A DNA stretch of 64,000 nucleotides from Agroathelia rolfsii (GCA_018343915.1 JABRWF010000008.1:2976001-3040000); one strand, 5' to 3'; numbered from the stretch's first letter, positions 43,538-55,600 are shown. Program-made: numbers and translations. The notes: generated by a model from the letters alone, not told the origin.

Positions 43538-45074
43538 TCAAGGCTGGGTGATATCTCTGCGAACGACTCCAATCCAAGAATCCAGCGCTGGGGCTAGAGT
43601 CCTTTGGGCAGATGGGCGGGTGATACTGGCCTCGTATGTCTCGAGCTGACACAGCGGATTTACGTCTTTGAATAGTGCTTTCATGGGCTCCTCGTATGCA
43701 TCGGGAAGGATGCAGTACCCAACGTGGATATGGCGAAGACAAGGGAACTTCTTCTTACCCTCACACTCTTTTAAAATCTGCGAGACCGATGGTGGGAGAA
43801 AAAAGGGCAAAGAGATTGGCACGCGAAGCTGTTCCAACAGCGGGAGGGAGATGGCAAGAAATGCAAGGCCATCAAAAGTTACTCCACCCAAGGTTTTGTA
43901 TCTACTCTGGATAGCGGTCGTAGGGTCGCTGTTTCCGGCATGAGAGGCCATCAGGCACAGCGTGGTTAGCCGAGGGGATTGCTGCGCGAGTCGACAAACG
44001 ACGGCATCCGTGACTTCAAGATTAACCCACGCCACATTTAAATCAATGAAGGTAAGATCTGTAAATCGAAAGAGCGGGTCCAAAGATACGAGAACAGGTA
44101 CATTGAAATCGTCACTCGTGTTGAGAGTACCAAAATAACTGGCATCCATGCTTATATTAATGTGACGAAGGGTGCCCCCAAGCGAGCTTGCGGCAAGAAG
44201 CTCCAGCATCATTTCGAGAGCATCACGGTCTGTCTCTATAGTTGGACCAAGTGGGTGGCGAACACCGTGGAAAGACAAGTCGAGCGCTTCTAAACCCTTT
44301 GATGCTAAGAGACGCAATATGTCCGGGGTGATGCCGACCTTCCGTAGTCTAACTTTGCGCAATGATAATGAGCTGAAAATTTTTCTCAGCTCTTCATCGT
44401 TCAAAACCCCTTTGTCCATCCCAAGCAAGTCAATGGTGAGGAACTGAATATTAGGAAGCCCATCGATGAGAACGGCTAGCCCGCTCTCAATCGAGCTACT
44501 GGATTCGGAGTCTACCCGACGTGCGATGGCTAGGGTGAGTTCGCGGACTGAAGGGGATATAAATCCGGGAAGTAACAGCAGATCCAACTCGTTTCTAAGT
44601 TTCCACTTTAAATAATCAAGATTTGGGAACATGATGGCAGAACCTGTGCCATCGACCAAGGACTGTAAGAGCATCGGAATCGTGGAGAGGTCGACCCCTT
44701 TTGTCGGATGTTCTATCCTTCTTACACGGGATGCGTAAGAACGCAACCGAGTGACTTCATCCATGCTGGGTACACGCATTAGGTACTACCACTGAGCTGT
44801 AAGTTTTCAGGTCGATGCAAGGGAGTATTATACTCACAAGGAGCTTTTCGTGGCCATGAAAAAGGTTTGATATAGGGTTCTTCTTTGTCGTCAGGACTTC
44901 CTGTGGTAAACATCGAAGTAGACATGCAAGGTCAGGAAGGTCAGACCAGAGCCTGTCGAGCGCCGGATCTAGCAGCAGTTTGCAGGTAAGACCCAATGCT
45001 AAAACGTCCTTTCTAGATTGGCAAAAGCGACAAAGGTATTCGACGAGATCATATATGTGCAGTGCTTGGTGCAT
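43538..45074 (-). CDS. F-box-like protein with leucine-rich region
   Basis: Two exons, 45074-44838 and 44785-43538 (intron 52 nt, GTGAGT...TAG), encode 494 residues. The N-terminus (residues 1-60: HIYDLVEYLC, then LALGLTCKLLLDPALDRLW) has the pattern of a fungal F-box, which would join Skp1 in an SCF ubiquitin ligase. The rest holds irregular leucine-rich segments (ISSLPLDF-like hydrophobic spacing, FRFTDLTFIDLNVAWVN) of the type that binds substrates in these large Agaricomycete families. No target can be named. It converges with the synthetase gene (148 bp between stops). The F-box match is by pattern only. Confidence 0.75.
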
Positions 45075-45447
45075 GTCCGATTTGGGCCAGGGTAGCCACT
45101 AGCGATGAGACCAAGGCAACTTGAAGTGCGGAGCAACAAACCAGATGCTCCTATTGCAATTTATACAGGTAAACTCCGCAGCCTCAGTTAGGACCGCCAC
45201 CTCATTTACTATGTAGGTAGGCCGCGGCGCAGTAACGTTTTTGAATGTACTGTGCAGACAACCGCAGAAATGGTACTGCTACTGGTACATATCTAAGTCG
45301 CGGGGTTGTGCTGCTACTAGTAGTGCCAGTGCCTTGCGTGGTGCGCATGCCAGAGAATGATGGCATCACCGGAAGCAAAAGGTCTGTCAAAACAGTCGAG
45401 GCACATCACAGCTCACTTCACCCGTTACTACTAGTACAAGTACAAGG
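45075..45447. other. Divergent intergenic region
   Basis: 373 bp between the F-box gene and the Asterix homologue. ORFs here are short and overlap on both strands, and none is supported. Confidence 0.45.
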
Positions 45448-45950
45448 ATGTCGCAAAATGACCCAAGGGATGCCTCGGCTGTAAGCCCCCGTACTCTGCC
45501 TACGACATGGAAAAGCTCCTGGAATGCCTCTGGTCTGGATTCTTAACCATTGCAATCGTACTCATACCGAACTTGCCTGACTGTCTTTGTTTGTGTAGAA
45601 GCGCTCTCGACTTCAAGCATGTTTCTCTCAGGTCTCATTATGGTCACTAGAAATAAGTGCGTGGCTTTGAAGAAGTTTTTGGACATTTATAAACCCTTAA
45701 TCTAGATTCCTGGCGTGGCCAGCCGTCATAGTGGCTATCAACACCATTATTAATCAGCATCCTCTGAGATCCAAGGAGAATGGTCAAAGCCCTTGGATGG
45801 CACTTTTGTAAGCCATTTCCTTTACATTTACTGTTCCCCGGTATCTTATGGTACTACTCTTCTAGGCTGAGTGTACTTGGACTGGGAGCAGCGTACCTTC
45901 CATATGTTACTCTCTGGAACATCCCTCCTCCCTCAACTACTCTCGGTTAA
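45448..45950 (+). CDS. Asterix-like subunit of the PAT membrane-protein chaperone complex
   Basis: Four small exons (45448-45532, 45599-45656, 45706-45807, 45866-45950) encode 109 residues, close to the 106 of the human protein WDR83OS/Asterix. The order of features fits the family: an N-terminal DPR motif (MSQNDPRDAS), then FLSGLIMVTRNKFLAW, a polar segment (NQHPLRSKENGQSP), two further hydrophobic segments, and a Pro-rich tail (NIPPPSTTLG). All exon phases agree. The first donor (CTG/GTCTGG) is weak. In the ER the PAT complex protects transmembrane segments with exposed polar residues during insertion. Identification rests on remembered family pattern, not on an alignment. It converges with the dehydrogenase gene downstream. 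Confidence 0.75.
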
Positions 45951-46119
45951 ATATGGTCTCAACGCTCTCTCTGTTTTCATAGCACTGTGATGTATCCTCC
46001 AGCTGCTTTCTACTCTATCTTCATGCTCACAGCGCATTGGCAACAAGCTGTATTCCCGTGTCACTTTTACCTTAATTTATCTGCTAATGCCAATGACACA
46101 AATTTGACTATGAAGCTGT

Positions 46120-47164
46120 TTACCATGGTATCGTTTCTCCATCCACCGTATGGAATATTGGACCTTCCTCATGCCGTATAGCTCCGTCTATTATTGAAAG
46201 CACCCCAGATGCAGCCTCTTCCGGCGATCTGATATTCTTCATCGTGTCTATATCTTCCGGGGGGTGCGGGTGCCTATAAGGCGCGACTGGACAATACATC
46301 AGTCAACATAGTCTGTCAAAAATTGCCTAAGTGATGTTGTCTTACACATGTCTGTGTCTACTGCTCCAGGACATATAGGGAAAATAACTGATGCATGAAG
46401 TTCAGCAACGTTTCCAGCAGCTTGTTAACCTGGCTATACCCACCTAGACCGTCATTCTCGTAATGCAGCTGACATGAAAGATAATTCACAGCTACCTTCG
46501 ATGCTTTGTAAGCAAACCCGCCCGAGATTACCGCTCCGATAGGAATGTTTCCCACTCTGGACGAGATGATGACAAATTTGGGTATTGGAGTACTCGCTTT
46601 GAGCAGAGGGTAGGACGCCTGGAAGAGGGCTAGTGTACCAATGGTATTGACCTTGCACGACATATACTTAGGTCTAGGCCAAATTTCAGGATATCTCTTT
46701 GCTTACCTCGAAATGATCTCTCATTTCCTGAACTGGTAAATCAAGGGCTGGTCCCGTGCGCTTTCCTATGGCTTTACTGGCGTTGAACTCAGAAAATGCT
46801 TCAAATATAATAATTCATTACCTGCGTTGGCTATAACAACATCCAATCTTCCAGCCCTCAGCTCAATCTCTTCAACAGCAGCCCTGTTACCGATCTCATC
46901 GGCAGACACCAACTTTATCAGATGGAGCTTTCCAGGGTTCTCTCTGGTAAGCGCCTGGAGCTCAGTAGCTCGACCTAGATCGCGAACACCAGCAAACACG
47001 ATTACATTTTCGCGCTTTACGAGTTGCTTTACTAGGCCCAATCCTGAAAAAAAACGCCAGGCAACAATAAAAAGGTTAGCATGAACATATTGTCCCTCAT
47101 AAATGAAATATTACTTACCTAGACCTCTATTCGAACCAGAAATGAGATACACAGTAGGGGACAT
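46120..47164 (-). CDS. Short-chain dehydrogenase/reductase, paralogue 1
   Basis: Six exons (47164-47119, 47043-46822, 46765-46707, 46651-46444, 46387-46346, 46286-46120) with consistent phases encode 247 residues. The Rossmann nucleotide-binding motif is SGSNRGLGLG (residues about 9-18). The NAG motif follows in VVIANAG, the catalytic Ser in VIISSRVG and the YxxxK pair in YKASK. The motif PGAVDTDM is typical of the sniffer/CsgA-like group. It probably reduces a carbonyl compound with NAD(P)H, but the substrate is unknown. The 3' exon ends FHTVDGETIPW. A close paralogue with the same exon plan lies at 49599-50633. Confidence 0.88.
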
Positions 47165-48118
47165 ATGACGTCGTATTGTTGTACTAATAATTTAATGGTG
47201 TACGCCGGGTTGACGGTGCTGTCTGTGACTGTTATTTGTGATGCTTCAAAATTTGTTGCGATGTTAAAGCCTGCTCTTTGATGAGGGCGAATGACTACAG
47301 GGGTTTGAGATGAGGCTTGAAAAAGAGTCTTATTTATAATGATTCCCGGCCAACGAAATGACCTTAGTGCTCGGCTCAATGCGGTTCTACCCCTTATTTC
47401 TCAGATCTTAATATCTCAGCGGTAAATGCTTCAATCACTATGCATGTTATTCCAGATATAAATACCTGCGAATATATGTAATGAAAAAGCAGTTCAAATT
47501 CTTAATGGTATGGCCTTCGCTTTGCAGCAACAATTTTCGAAAAATTCCGCATCCAGTTTGTCATTAGTGTATACTAGTATGGCTATGCCATAGTATGGAG
47601 CCTGAGCCGCCAAGCTTATCATTCTGAGCTATCCGCAGACCATTGAAGCACAGTCGACTCCCTCTAAAGGTATAGCTCTGTCAGGGCATAATCCATCAAC
47701 TCTTGGTGTCAGCAAATTGACATGCAGGGGGAAGGAGCGCAAAAGGCATAAAATTAATTTACGCCCATCACTCTAAATAATGCAAATGCATCTCTATATA
47801 AGTAGATACCCCGTGTGTTGGTAAGTGGGTAACGCTATATTCTACTATATAGGGTGTGCCGGCGAAACCAGCTGTCCGATTCCTTACTTATAAAGGCTGG
47901 CAATTGCGCCGCCATGGCAGGTAAAACTCTTCCAGTAGACATCCGACAGCCCTATTAGGGCATACTCCCTCAAAAAGTGCATAGTCTTGGTGTCACCGAT
48001 CAGCATACCTTTAGAGGGAGTCGACTCTATCTTGACGGTTCATTACAGGAGCCGCTGGGGACACGACCACTCTTGAGAGTTCTCTCAAAGTAGTTATCTA
48101 CGTTGCAAGGTGATTATC
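47165..48118. other. Intergenic region left of the foldback element
   Basis: No gene supported. A perfect 20-bp inverted repeat (TCGACTCCCTCTAAAGGTAT at 47654-47673 and its complement at 48005-48024) is the only structure noticed. Confidence 0.5.
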
Positions 48119-48323
48119 TATGAGGGACCCCGGCGGACAAAATTCTAGCACTAAAAGTTAAGCACTACGCTTAGCCGAACTTGCATTACACTTAGCAAAA
48201 TAAGCACTAACGGATCGAATGGGCGTCCGAAGCCCCTGCAAGGCTCACATAGCTACCCCTCATATGCCCACTTTTACATGTACTGTGACGCATGTTATAT
48301 ATGGTAATAAAACTTAGAGTCCA

Positions 48324-48545
48324 CACTCTGGGTTTTCAAAAGGAAAATGCCGTATTTACCACTTTTGTGACAAATCCCTCTACTTTGGATGAAGGATTTG
48401 GTAAAAAATATCAGTCACATGACCAAAATTCTCAATTAAAAGACAATCACGTGATGCTCACTTTTACTAACCCTTTTACTCAAAGTAAAGTGGCTAGTAG
48501 GAGTATTGGTAGAAATAGTGCTTTTCCCTGGGAAACTCCAGAGTG
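48324..48545. repeat. MITE-like repeat, copy 1 (222 bp)
   Basis: Ends CACTCTGG...CCAGAGTG form short inverted termini. It shares most of its length with 51447-51658. Confidence 0.65.
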
Positions 48546-48660
48546 TTACAAGTTACAAAAGGGCCGGAAAAGTAGTTTAAGTAATGTTGAAGATATATAT
48601 CAGGTGGCTTTGCCAAAAATGGTGTAACAGCAGCAATTAGTCCACAATTATAAGGCTAGT

Positions 48661-49005
48661 TGTTATAAGGCAATTGTTGTATTATAGTTTTATTTGGATT
48701 TTCTTACTATTTTTCTAATCCCCTGATTTTTTTCTCTATTTTATATATATATATTACATAAGCTCCTATTACATAATCAAACTGCCGACTAAGCAAGTAA
48801 TATGATCAGTCTTTTTATTTATTTTAATTATGTTTGTGTTGTAATTAGTCTTTATGTGACTAGTTATTATGTGATTATTAGTTATATAACTATATTATGT
48901 AAGCAAGGTCTAGATCACAATACTATTATAAACTAACTATTACACTATATTGCACTACTCTGAATTTTATTACTATATATGGCATATGTCGCAGTACACA
49001 TAAAA
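48661..49005 (+). repeat. Strongly decayed family-A LTR U3 fragment
   Basis: Starts TGTTATAAGGCAATTG and follows the family-A U3 (ACTAAGCAAGTAATATGAT, then a purine-poor region) but is AT-biased and stops near the TATA-box position. It is the oldest family-A copy visible. Confidence 0.7.
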
Positions 49006-49158
49006 GCAGGCATATAAGGAGTAGTTTTATAAGCCTTGCAGGGGCTTTAGATGCCCATCCGATCTAATAGTGCTTGTCTTGCTAAGTGCAATGCATATTT
49101 AGCTAAGTATAGAGCTTAATTTTTAGTGCTATAATTTTTCTGCTAGAGTCCCTTATAC

Positions 49159-49598
49159 TTATAGTGTACATGGATAAATAGGTCAACTACCTATATGCAT
49201 AATCATAATATTTGAAAACTTGAAGTCCTATACTCGTGGGTGGCAAAAGTTTCCGTGAATTACATAGTCGTTACACTTGGCGGCTCAGCCACCGACATCT
49301 TCAATCACAATATTTCATATCATACCAAAAAGTGCTTTCTGTCTGTATTATGTAGCTAAATCTCTACTTAGAAATCCTAATAGTCATTGTAGAATGACAG
49401 AGAAGTATTGTTGTGTCAAAGATGAATGGTTGAGAGTGGCTACCACGTGATTCATGAAAACTTTTGCGACCCGCGAGTATAACATTTAAACGTCTAAAAT
49501 AAAATATTTATACATGCCTCTTGGGCTGAAGCTATCACTTTTCCGAGTTGATCTCGGAAAGGGGAAGGCATATGGCGGGTTGTGGCAGTTTTAAATAT
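49159..49598. other. Intergenic region between foldback element and dehydrogenase 2
   Basis: About 440 bp without a supported gene, repeat or signal; probably includes the 3' UTR of dehydrogenase 2. Confidence 0.4.
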
Positions 49599-50633
49599 CT
49601 ACCACGGTGCTGTATCCCCTTCAATCGTGTGGAAGGCCGGACCATCTGCAGACCGCGTGGCAGTGTCTATTATGGAAATTAACTTGGTCACTGCCTCGTC
49701 CACAGGCATAATATTTATATCCTTGAAGAAATCGAGATCCTTGGAAGGAGCCACTGCAGCAATAAATGTAAGTTCGATGATCCACTGAATCTTTAGCAAA
49801 GAATGCCTACACATATCTGTGTCTACTGGGCCAGGGCATATGGGAAGCGTAACTGGTTCATGCAATCAGCCCGCATCCCTAAATGATGAACACGTAGAAG
49901 AAGAATACTTACTAAGACCATCGTTCTCAAAGTGCAGCTTGCGTACTAAATAATTTACTGCAGCCTTGGATGCTCCATAAGACAGCATGATACCAGGAAC
50001 AGACGTTCCAAGCGTAATACTGCCTGCTCGAGAAGATATAACTACAAATTTAGGTGCAGGAGTACTAGCTTTAAGTAGAGGGTAGGACGCTTGGAATAGT
50101 ACGAGCGGTCCAATGACGTTGACCTACATCAGAGAATCAGAGATGCGAGTTTTCATACATCATCTCCTATTCTACAAAAGCATACCTCATAATGATTCCG
50201 CATATCCTCTTGCGGAGTCTCGAGCGCCGTGGGTCTAGATCTAGCGATGCCTTTATACCAATCATCAGCGTAAGTAGCATTACGACCCAAGCTTTTCACT
50301 CTTTCACTGACCTGCATTCGCTATGACAACATCCAGTCTTCCAACTTTCGCTTTAATTTCCTCGGCGGCAGCCTTATTGCTAGCTTCATCCGCAGAAATC
50401 AGCTTTACTAAATAAAGCTTTCCAGGAAACTCCTTTGCGAGGGTTTCCAACTCCACCACACGGGTCAAATCGCGAGCGCCTGCAAAAACAATGACATTAT
50501 CACGCTTCACAAGCATCTTCGTGAATCCCAGCCCTATTCAAATCACATTATAATTTTTATTATATACTGGTAATCATCGAAACATACCTATGCCACGGTT
50601 TGCACCAGAAATTAAATAAACTGTCTTAGACAT
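49599..50633 (-). CDS. Short-chain dehydrogenase/reductase, paralogue 2
   Basis: Same architecture as the gene at 46120-47164: exon 1 is 50633-50588 (46 nt), exon 2 is 50533-50312 (222 nt, the same length as in the paralogue), followed by the VNVIGPLVLFQ, VVISSRAG, YGASKAAVNYL and PGPVDTDM segments and the terminal exon ending FHTIEGDTAPW. Cofactor-binding motif SGANRGIG and catalytic Ser, Tyr and Lys are all present, so the enzyme is probably active. An intron (GTAGGC...GCAG) lies after DTDM as in paralogue 1. The two genes are in the same orientation about 2.4 kb apart, a tandem duplication later filled with repeats. Confidence 0.87.
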
Positions 50634-51446
50634 AGCTGCACCTATAGATAACGTTTGCGAATGAAGGGAAAGCTGGTATTGCTGTTCATGGCATCTTCCC
50701 AGATCCCTTAAGTAACATTTTCATTGCCGTAAACCGGGTTCTCAATATGATGTATGTAATCACTTAGTAAACCCGTTCCCGTTGACAATTCAAGTTTGAG
50801 TCAAGGTCGTTTAGTCAGTTATTCGCATGGCCTCGGAAATATACCGTTTCAAAGCGTTAAGATCAGAGAGCTCAAAACCGTGCCGGAAATGCGTCATTGC
50901 AGGCATCCACTCACTCGGTTGTTTAGTAATCCACTGCGACCAGTGGCGAACTGCGGCTCTATCAGGGTTCAGGGCAGTGGAGCCCGTGTTACTGAATATG
51001 CCCTGAGAAGATTTGCGGTAAAAATCAGAATAAGCTTGAGTGTATAAGCCCGAAGGGCTACTTGTATCATGATGGAAGTGTTAGTCGCTGATCATGAGCT
51101 GATGCTGGATGAGCTTAATAAGGTGAAACTCGTACGGTCACTGCTTTATATGGCAGCCTGTAGGTAGGGTGAGAAAATATGCCCTACTCCACAAGAAAAA
51201 TTGGAAGAAGCGCGCCTTTAGAGTGTTTATGACCTTAGGTGGTCATGAACTCAGAGGAGTTATATATATGAGGACCGAGCTACAGAATCACGTCCCGGGT
51301 AACTCTCGGGACAATCTCGCGCTTGTGCAACTAAAGTGACGTACAGGTTGTCATGCTAACGATACCGCAGGAATTCGTTACACCTGCTGAGAGTTTTCGA
51401 GGTTGTGGGTTGACTGTCGTACCCACTTTGAAATTTATTCTCGGAG
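50634..51446. other. Intergenic region, no gene seen
   Basis: Over 800 bp with only short overlapping ORFs. It includes the upstream region of dehydrogenase 2. Confidence 0.5.
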
Positions 51447-51658
51447 CATTCTGGGACTTTCAATGAAAAATGTTGTTTTTACCAATCTTTTGACAAATCC
51501 CTCTAAGGATTTAATAAAAAGTTTATGATCACGTGACCTACTTCTCTGCCAAATGATATTCACGTGATGCTCGTTTTTACCGATCCTCTTACTCAAAGTA
51601 AAGCGGTTGGTAGAAGTACTGGTAGAAATGGGGCTTTTCCCCGGGAAACTCCGGAGTG
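51447..51658. repeat. MITE-like repeat, copy 2 (212 bp)
   Basis: Starts CATTCTGGGAC and ends GGGAAACTCCGGAGTG. It is similar to 48324-48545 throughout, including the CACGTGATGCTC and ACTCAAAGTAAAG blocks. Confidence 0.65.
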
Positions 51659-51809
51659 ATGCATATGCATGACCTGCCATATTGCTCTTGGTTTACTATA
51701 GACATTAAATAACGATTATATAATTACACATTACTAAAAATAGTCGCGCGGCCGTGGTCGAAATTCTATGCCTGAGCGCCAGAGTCGCTGTCGCGCATGA
51801 GTACATGAA
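51659..51809. other. Spacer before the inverted relics
   Basis: Nothing recognised in these 151 bp. Confidence 0.35.
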
Positions 51810-52290
51810 TTACAGCAGATCAAGAAAACGATAGACCGCCCAGTACAGGGGGTGTCTCAAGTGGGACCTGACATATTTGGAAATAATGACATCAGAAAGG
51901 CACATTGGTATCTCGGCTTGAACGGCTTGAGCGGCCAAAGGTTTGCTTGTCCTCTCTCCACTGCCTTTTCACCAAGTCTCCCAGTCTGTTTGAAAACGCT
52001 TGCCCTTGATACTAGTACCCTTTTCTATTTTTTCAATAATCTCCTTAACTCTCCGGCATGTATGCTGGCTGATATTGCTATATCTCACAAAATCATTGCG
52101 GGCTATGTCATTTTCAAGCATATAGAGAAAGAAATACATCTAAAAATCAGGAATATGGTGTCATGGCATTATACAGATCTTTTCTACTTGAGATGGTTGT
52201 TGACTATGAGGGAAAGAAGACATTTGTTATTCAGAATGGTAATTGCGAGCATCTAGCAGATGTGTTCTTGAAGATTTTCAGGGAGTAGAA
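51810..52290 (+). pseudogene. Relic of an unrecognised small gene, plus copy
   Basis: The first 160 bp mirror 52341-52500 in inverse orientation. Several frames carry pieces of one protein (RKAHWYLGL, then near the end VVDYEGKKTFVIQNGNCEH and FLKIFRE before a stop), separated by stops and frame changes. I do not recognise the family. Confidence 0.55.
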
Positions 52291-52300
52291 TACAACAGCA

Positions 52301-52585
52301 CTAGCAAGTTATCGGTAATAGATCAAACTCAGACTCAGAGAAAAGGCAGGCGGAGGAATGACAAGCAAACCTTTGGTCGCTCAGGCCGCTCAAGCCGAGA
52401 TACCAATGTGCCTTTCTGATGTTATTGTTCCTAAATATGGCAAGTCCCACTTGAGACACCCCCTGCACTAGGTGGTCTATCGTTTCTTGATCTGCTGTAA
52501 CATAAGCACTGGTAGTTTGGTCGAACCGACTAGGATTTATCCAAAACAACACAATAAATAAACATGTTAAAATGTAATCAAACAT
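52301..52585 (-). pseudogene. Relic or fragment of the same gene, minus copy
   Basis: A 94-residue ORF starting with a hydrophobic, signal-peptide-like segment (residues 1-17: MFDYILTCLFIVLFWIN), then the block shared with the plus copy (RKAHWYLGLSGLSDQRFACHS). It ends within unrelated sequence, so it is probably a truncated 5' exon. Whether it is still expressed is unknown. Confidence 0.5.
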
Positions 52586-52625
52586 TACTAGTAGTCCGAC
52601 TTTATTCTCTACATCATCATGACTT

Positions 52626-55600
52626 TCAAACTTCCAACAAACCCTTAAGCCTGTCGATCAAGTAATTATCATCCAAGCTTTCCAGCCATTTGAATTTAGC
52701 TGCTCTTGCTCCTAAATTCTCAAAGCACGCGGGTGGTAAAACTATTCCTCCGTCACTTTGATGGTAGAGAACAATGTCTTTGATCGTCTCAATGTCGCCC
52801 TGTGTCACAATTGCTTTCAATAACGTCGCGGCATGTTCGTCTTCTTCCAAGGGCCCATGAAGATCGGGCCATATCGCACAGGCAAGATGATGTATTGCCT
52901 GGAATCGTACGAAACCCTGTGGATGTTCCTTAAGTAATGACCGTAGATAAGCGCCCAATATTTGATTATCGACCTCCCGAGGCCAGAGATATTCGGATAT
53001 GTCGCTCGTCACAACTTCCTCTATAGGTATGCGTATCGTTTTGATGATATGGCCAAAGTCGTTCCATAAATATCGTCGATAATCAACTGGATACCGCAGC
53101 GAGGTCGGAGGCAGGAGTAGTTTGGCAAATAAAGGATCGGCGAAAGAGACGGAATCGTAGAGAGCCACGAAATCCGTATAGTATTGATAGAACGGCGTGG
53201 CCGTACCGAGGAAGCGCACGGCAACCTTTTCGAGATCAGTGCTATGAGTGGATGCAAGACCCTTCCCAAATACGAACGGCGCCAACAGATCGTTGATGAG
53301 CTCATGCACGTCTTTATCCCTGAAAGTCTCCTGCGAGCTATTTGCGACATCGTGTTCGAGCATGAAGACCTTCATGCATCCGAAGACGATCTCTTCTCTC
53401 GATAAAGCCAAGGTTAACAAGCTATATCGACGAAGCACTTCCCAGCTGATTCTGGATAGCAAGAGAGATGCACGCACAACTTCAACCTCGTATGTTTCAG
53501 GCTGGGAGGATGTCGTCGCTAGCGCAGGCGATGTACCGGCACGAAGTAGATACTCTATAGGGGAGAAAGTCCAGTCACGAGGTAAAGGTAGCCTGCTGAC
53601 AAGTTGCCCCTTTTCTGTTGGTCTAGGTAATGCTTGAAGTATCGACATCCGCTGCGTCGTGGACTTCTGAACAGATTGAGAAGATGATATGCGTGGGGCG
53701 ACAACATGGCCATCAGTGTCCCGCACTAGATACACCAGTAACGAACGAATAGCCTTGAGGCCGCCACTTTGCCAGATTTCGGGAGATATCCTCCATCCGT
53801 GAATCTCAGCTTGAACAGGGGTGACAAAATCTATTAGCGAGTCGATAGCATACAATGCAACAGTTTCGTCTCCAGGGATCAACCGTGGAAGTACGGATAA
53901 GGCCTGCGCCATCCAGAGATCTTCAGAAATACCTGGTAATCTTCGGGACATGATAAGGTATACCGACAGGAAGTTCGTCAAGGAGCGACGTGCTACGAGT
54001 ACCGTCGGTACAGGAGTCGATTCAATGTAGAACCATAACGAATGGGAGACTAATTCTGCTGCCAGCTGAGATATTTGAGCAAACGGCAGTGTGAAAGGGG
54101 GATCTCCAGAGAGGTATCCATCTATTTGTAGTGGAAGACAGGCGAGCCAAAGCCGGATACTGCTACTGATAATATCGATATGGGAAGCAAGCGTCTTGAG
54201 CGTCTTCAATGCTGGGCTCTGGGGGGAAGTCAGAGGGATAGCGGGTGACTCGCTGAGAGCGTCCAAAGAAGAGCGCAGTTCCTCCATCGAAGCAGATAAA
54301 ACCTTGGCTTGGATGCCATCGGCAAACGCTGGGCGTATATGCTGAAGTACAGCAGCTCTTTCATTCTCACCACCTCTCACCCCGTTAATTCTGGCCCCTT
54401 CAAGATGTGACGCCAGGACGCTCCAGACCCCCTTCCAGAGAGACGTGTCGAAGGGGCCTAAGGAACCTGCCCATTCTATGACCTCTTCATCCCATCCCCA
54501 TGCGACAACCTGACTCCACAGAATTTCATGTTCTGGAGTCGTACAATGAGGGTCAATGGCGCAGACGATCCAAACACTCAAGAGATCCAGCCAAGCCTCC
54601 TTCAACCTCCTGGCCTTGCATTGGGAAGAGCGTATGTATTGGCTTAGACGAATGAATTCCAACGATGCTGTCGCGGCGGTGTGTGTGTACAAACCATATG
54701 CAGCTAGCGTGGCATACAGTCGAAGAGTCTCAGCAGTAAGCAAAGACGCAATACTTGCGGGCCATGGCGATGCTTCTGGAAGGACGGCTACAAATCGTAA
54801 AAGAGGGCTGATGGACTCCAGTAAACCCATAGCATTCTGCCTCGAAGATGTAGTGAGCGTGATGAGTAGCTGAATGGCAACCGGATTCGGGCCAGTGGGA
54901 AGATTTTCGGTGTGAGAGGACAGAAGGAAGATTTTCACAAAATTGTTGACAAGGCCTTCGGTGGTAACAATGGCCGTAGCGACAGTATTATCATGCTGAG
55001 CCAAACGATGCACGATCGACAACAGCTGGGTAAGGGACTCGAGAGGCAAAGCTCTCGCACCAACAAGTTTGGAAATCTGCGGCAAAATGAAGTCCAAGGG
55101 AAGAGACGAGATGAGATCCGTATCGCGACTTGGTTCTATGCGCAGCTCCACTCCCTCTACATTAGTGAGATGTTGGTCCCAGCCAACAATGCATTCCCAT
55201 ACGACGTTAATAGCGCGAGCCCCGAGACCACCGCGTTCACTTAGTGCCTCAAGACCGGTGGCAATAATCCTGCGTCGTAGTTCCTCCTCTTGACCACTCA
55301 ACTCCGGGATGATATCCTCCATGTAACCTTGCAAGCCTCTCCATAGCTTTCGCGTCAAACGTGCCAGCAGGTCTAACATGGTGACACGCTGCGCAGGCAC
55401 CGTGGAGCGCGTGAGCAAGAAGATATCATCAAGAGTGTAGCCCGCGTGCGAGCCCTCGGCATGATGGTGGAGGCCTAGATGCGTCGGTAGTGAAAGCGAC
55501 AGATCGGATGGAATGGGCGTTCCCGTCAGATCGAACCTCAAGTCAGAAGGCGCAGGGCCGGAAGAAGGTTTGTTTTCCGGGCTCTGTACGCCTTGTATCC

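Larger units (their letters stand above)
48119..49158. mobile_element. Foldback / long-TIR DNA element (about 1.04 kb)
   Basis: Inverted arms of about 147 bp at 48119-48264 and 49009-49158 align along their full length (AGGGACCCC at the left end, AGGGACTCT at the right). The left arm keeps many CpG sites, while most are TpG, CpA or TpA in the right. No transposase is present. The interior holds a MITE-like repeat and a decayed family-A LTR. Target duplications are not clear. Confidence 0.7.
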
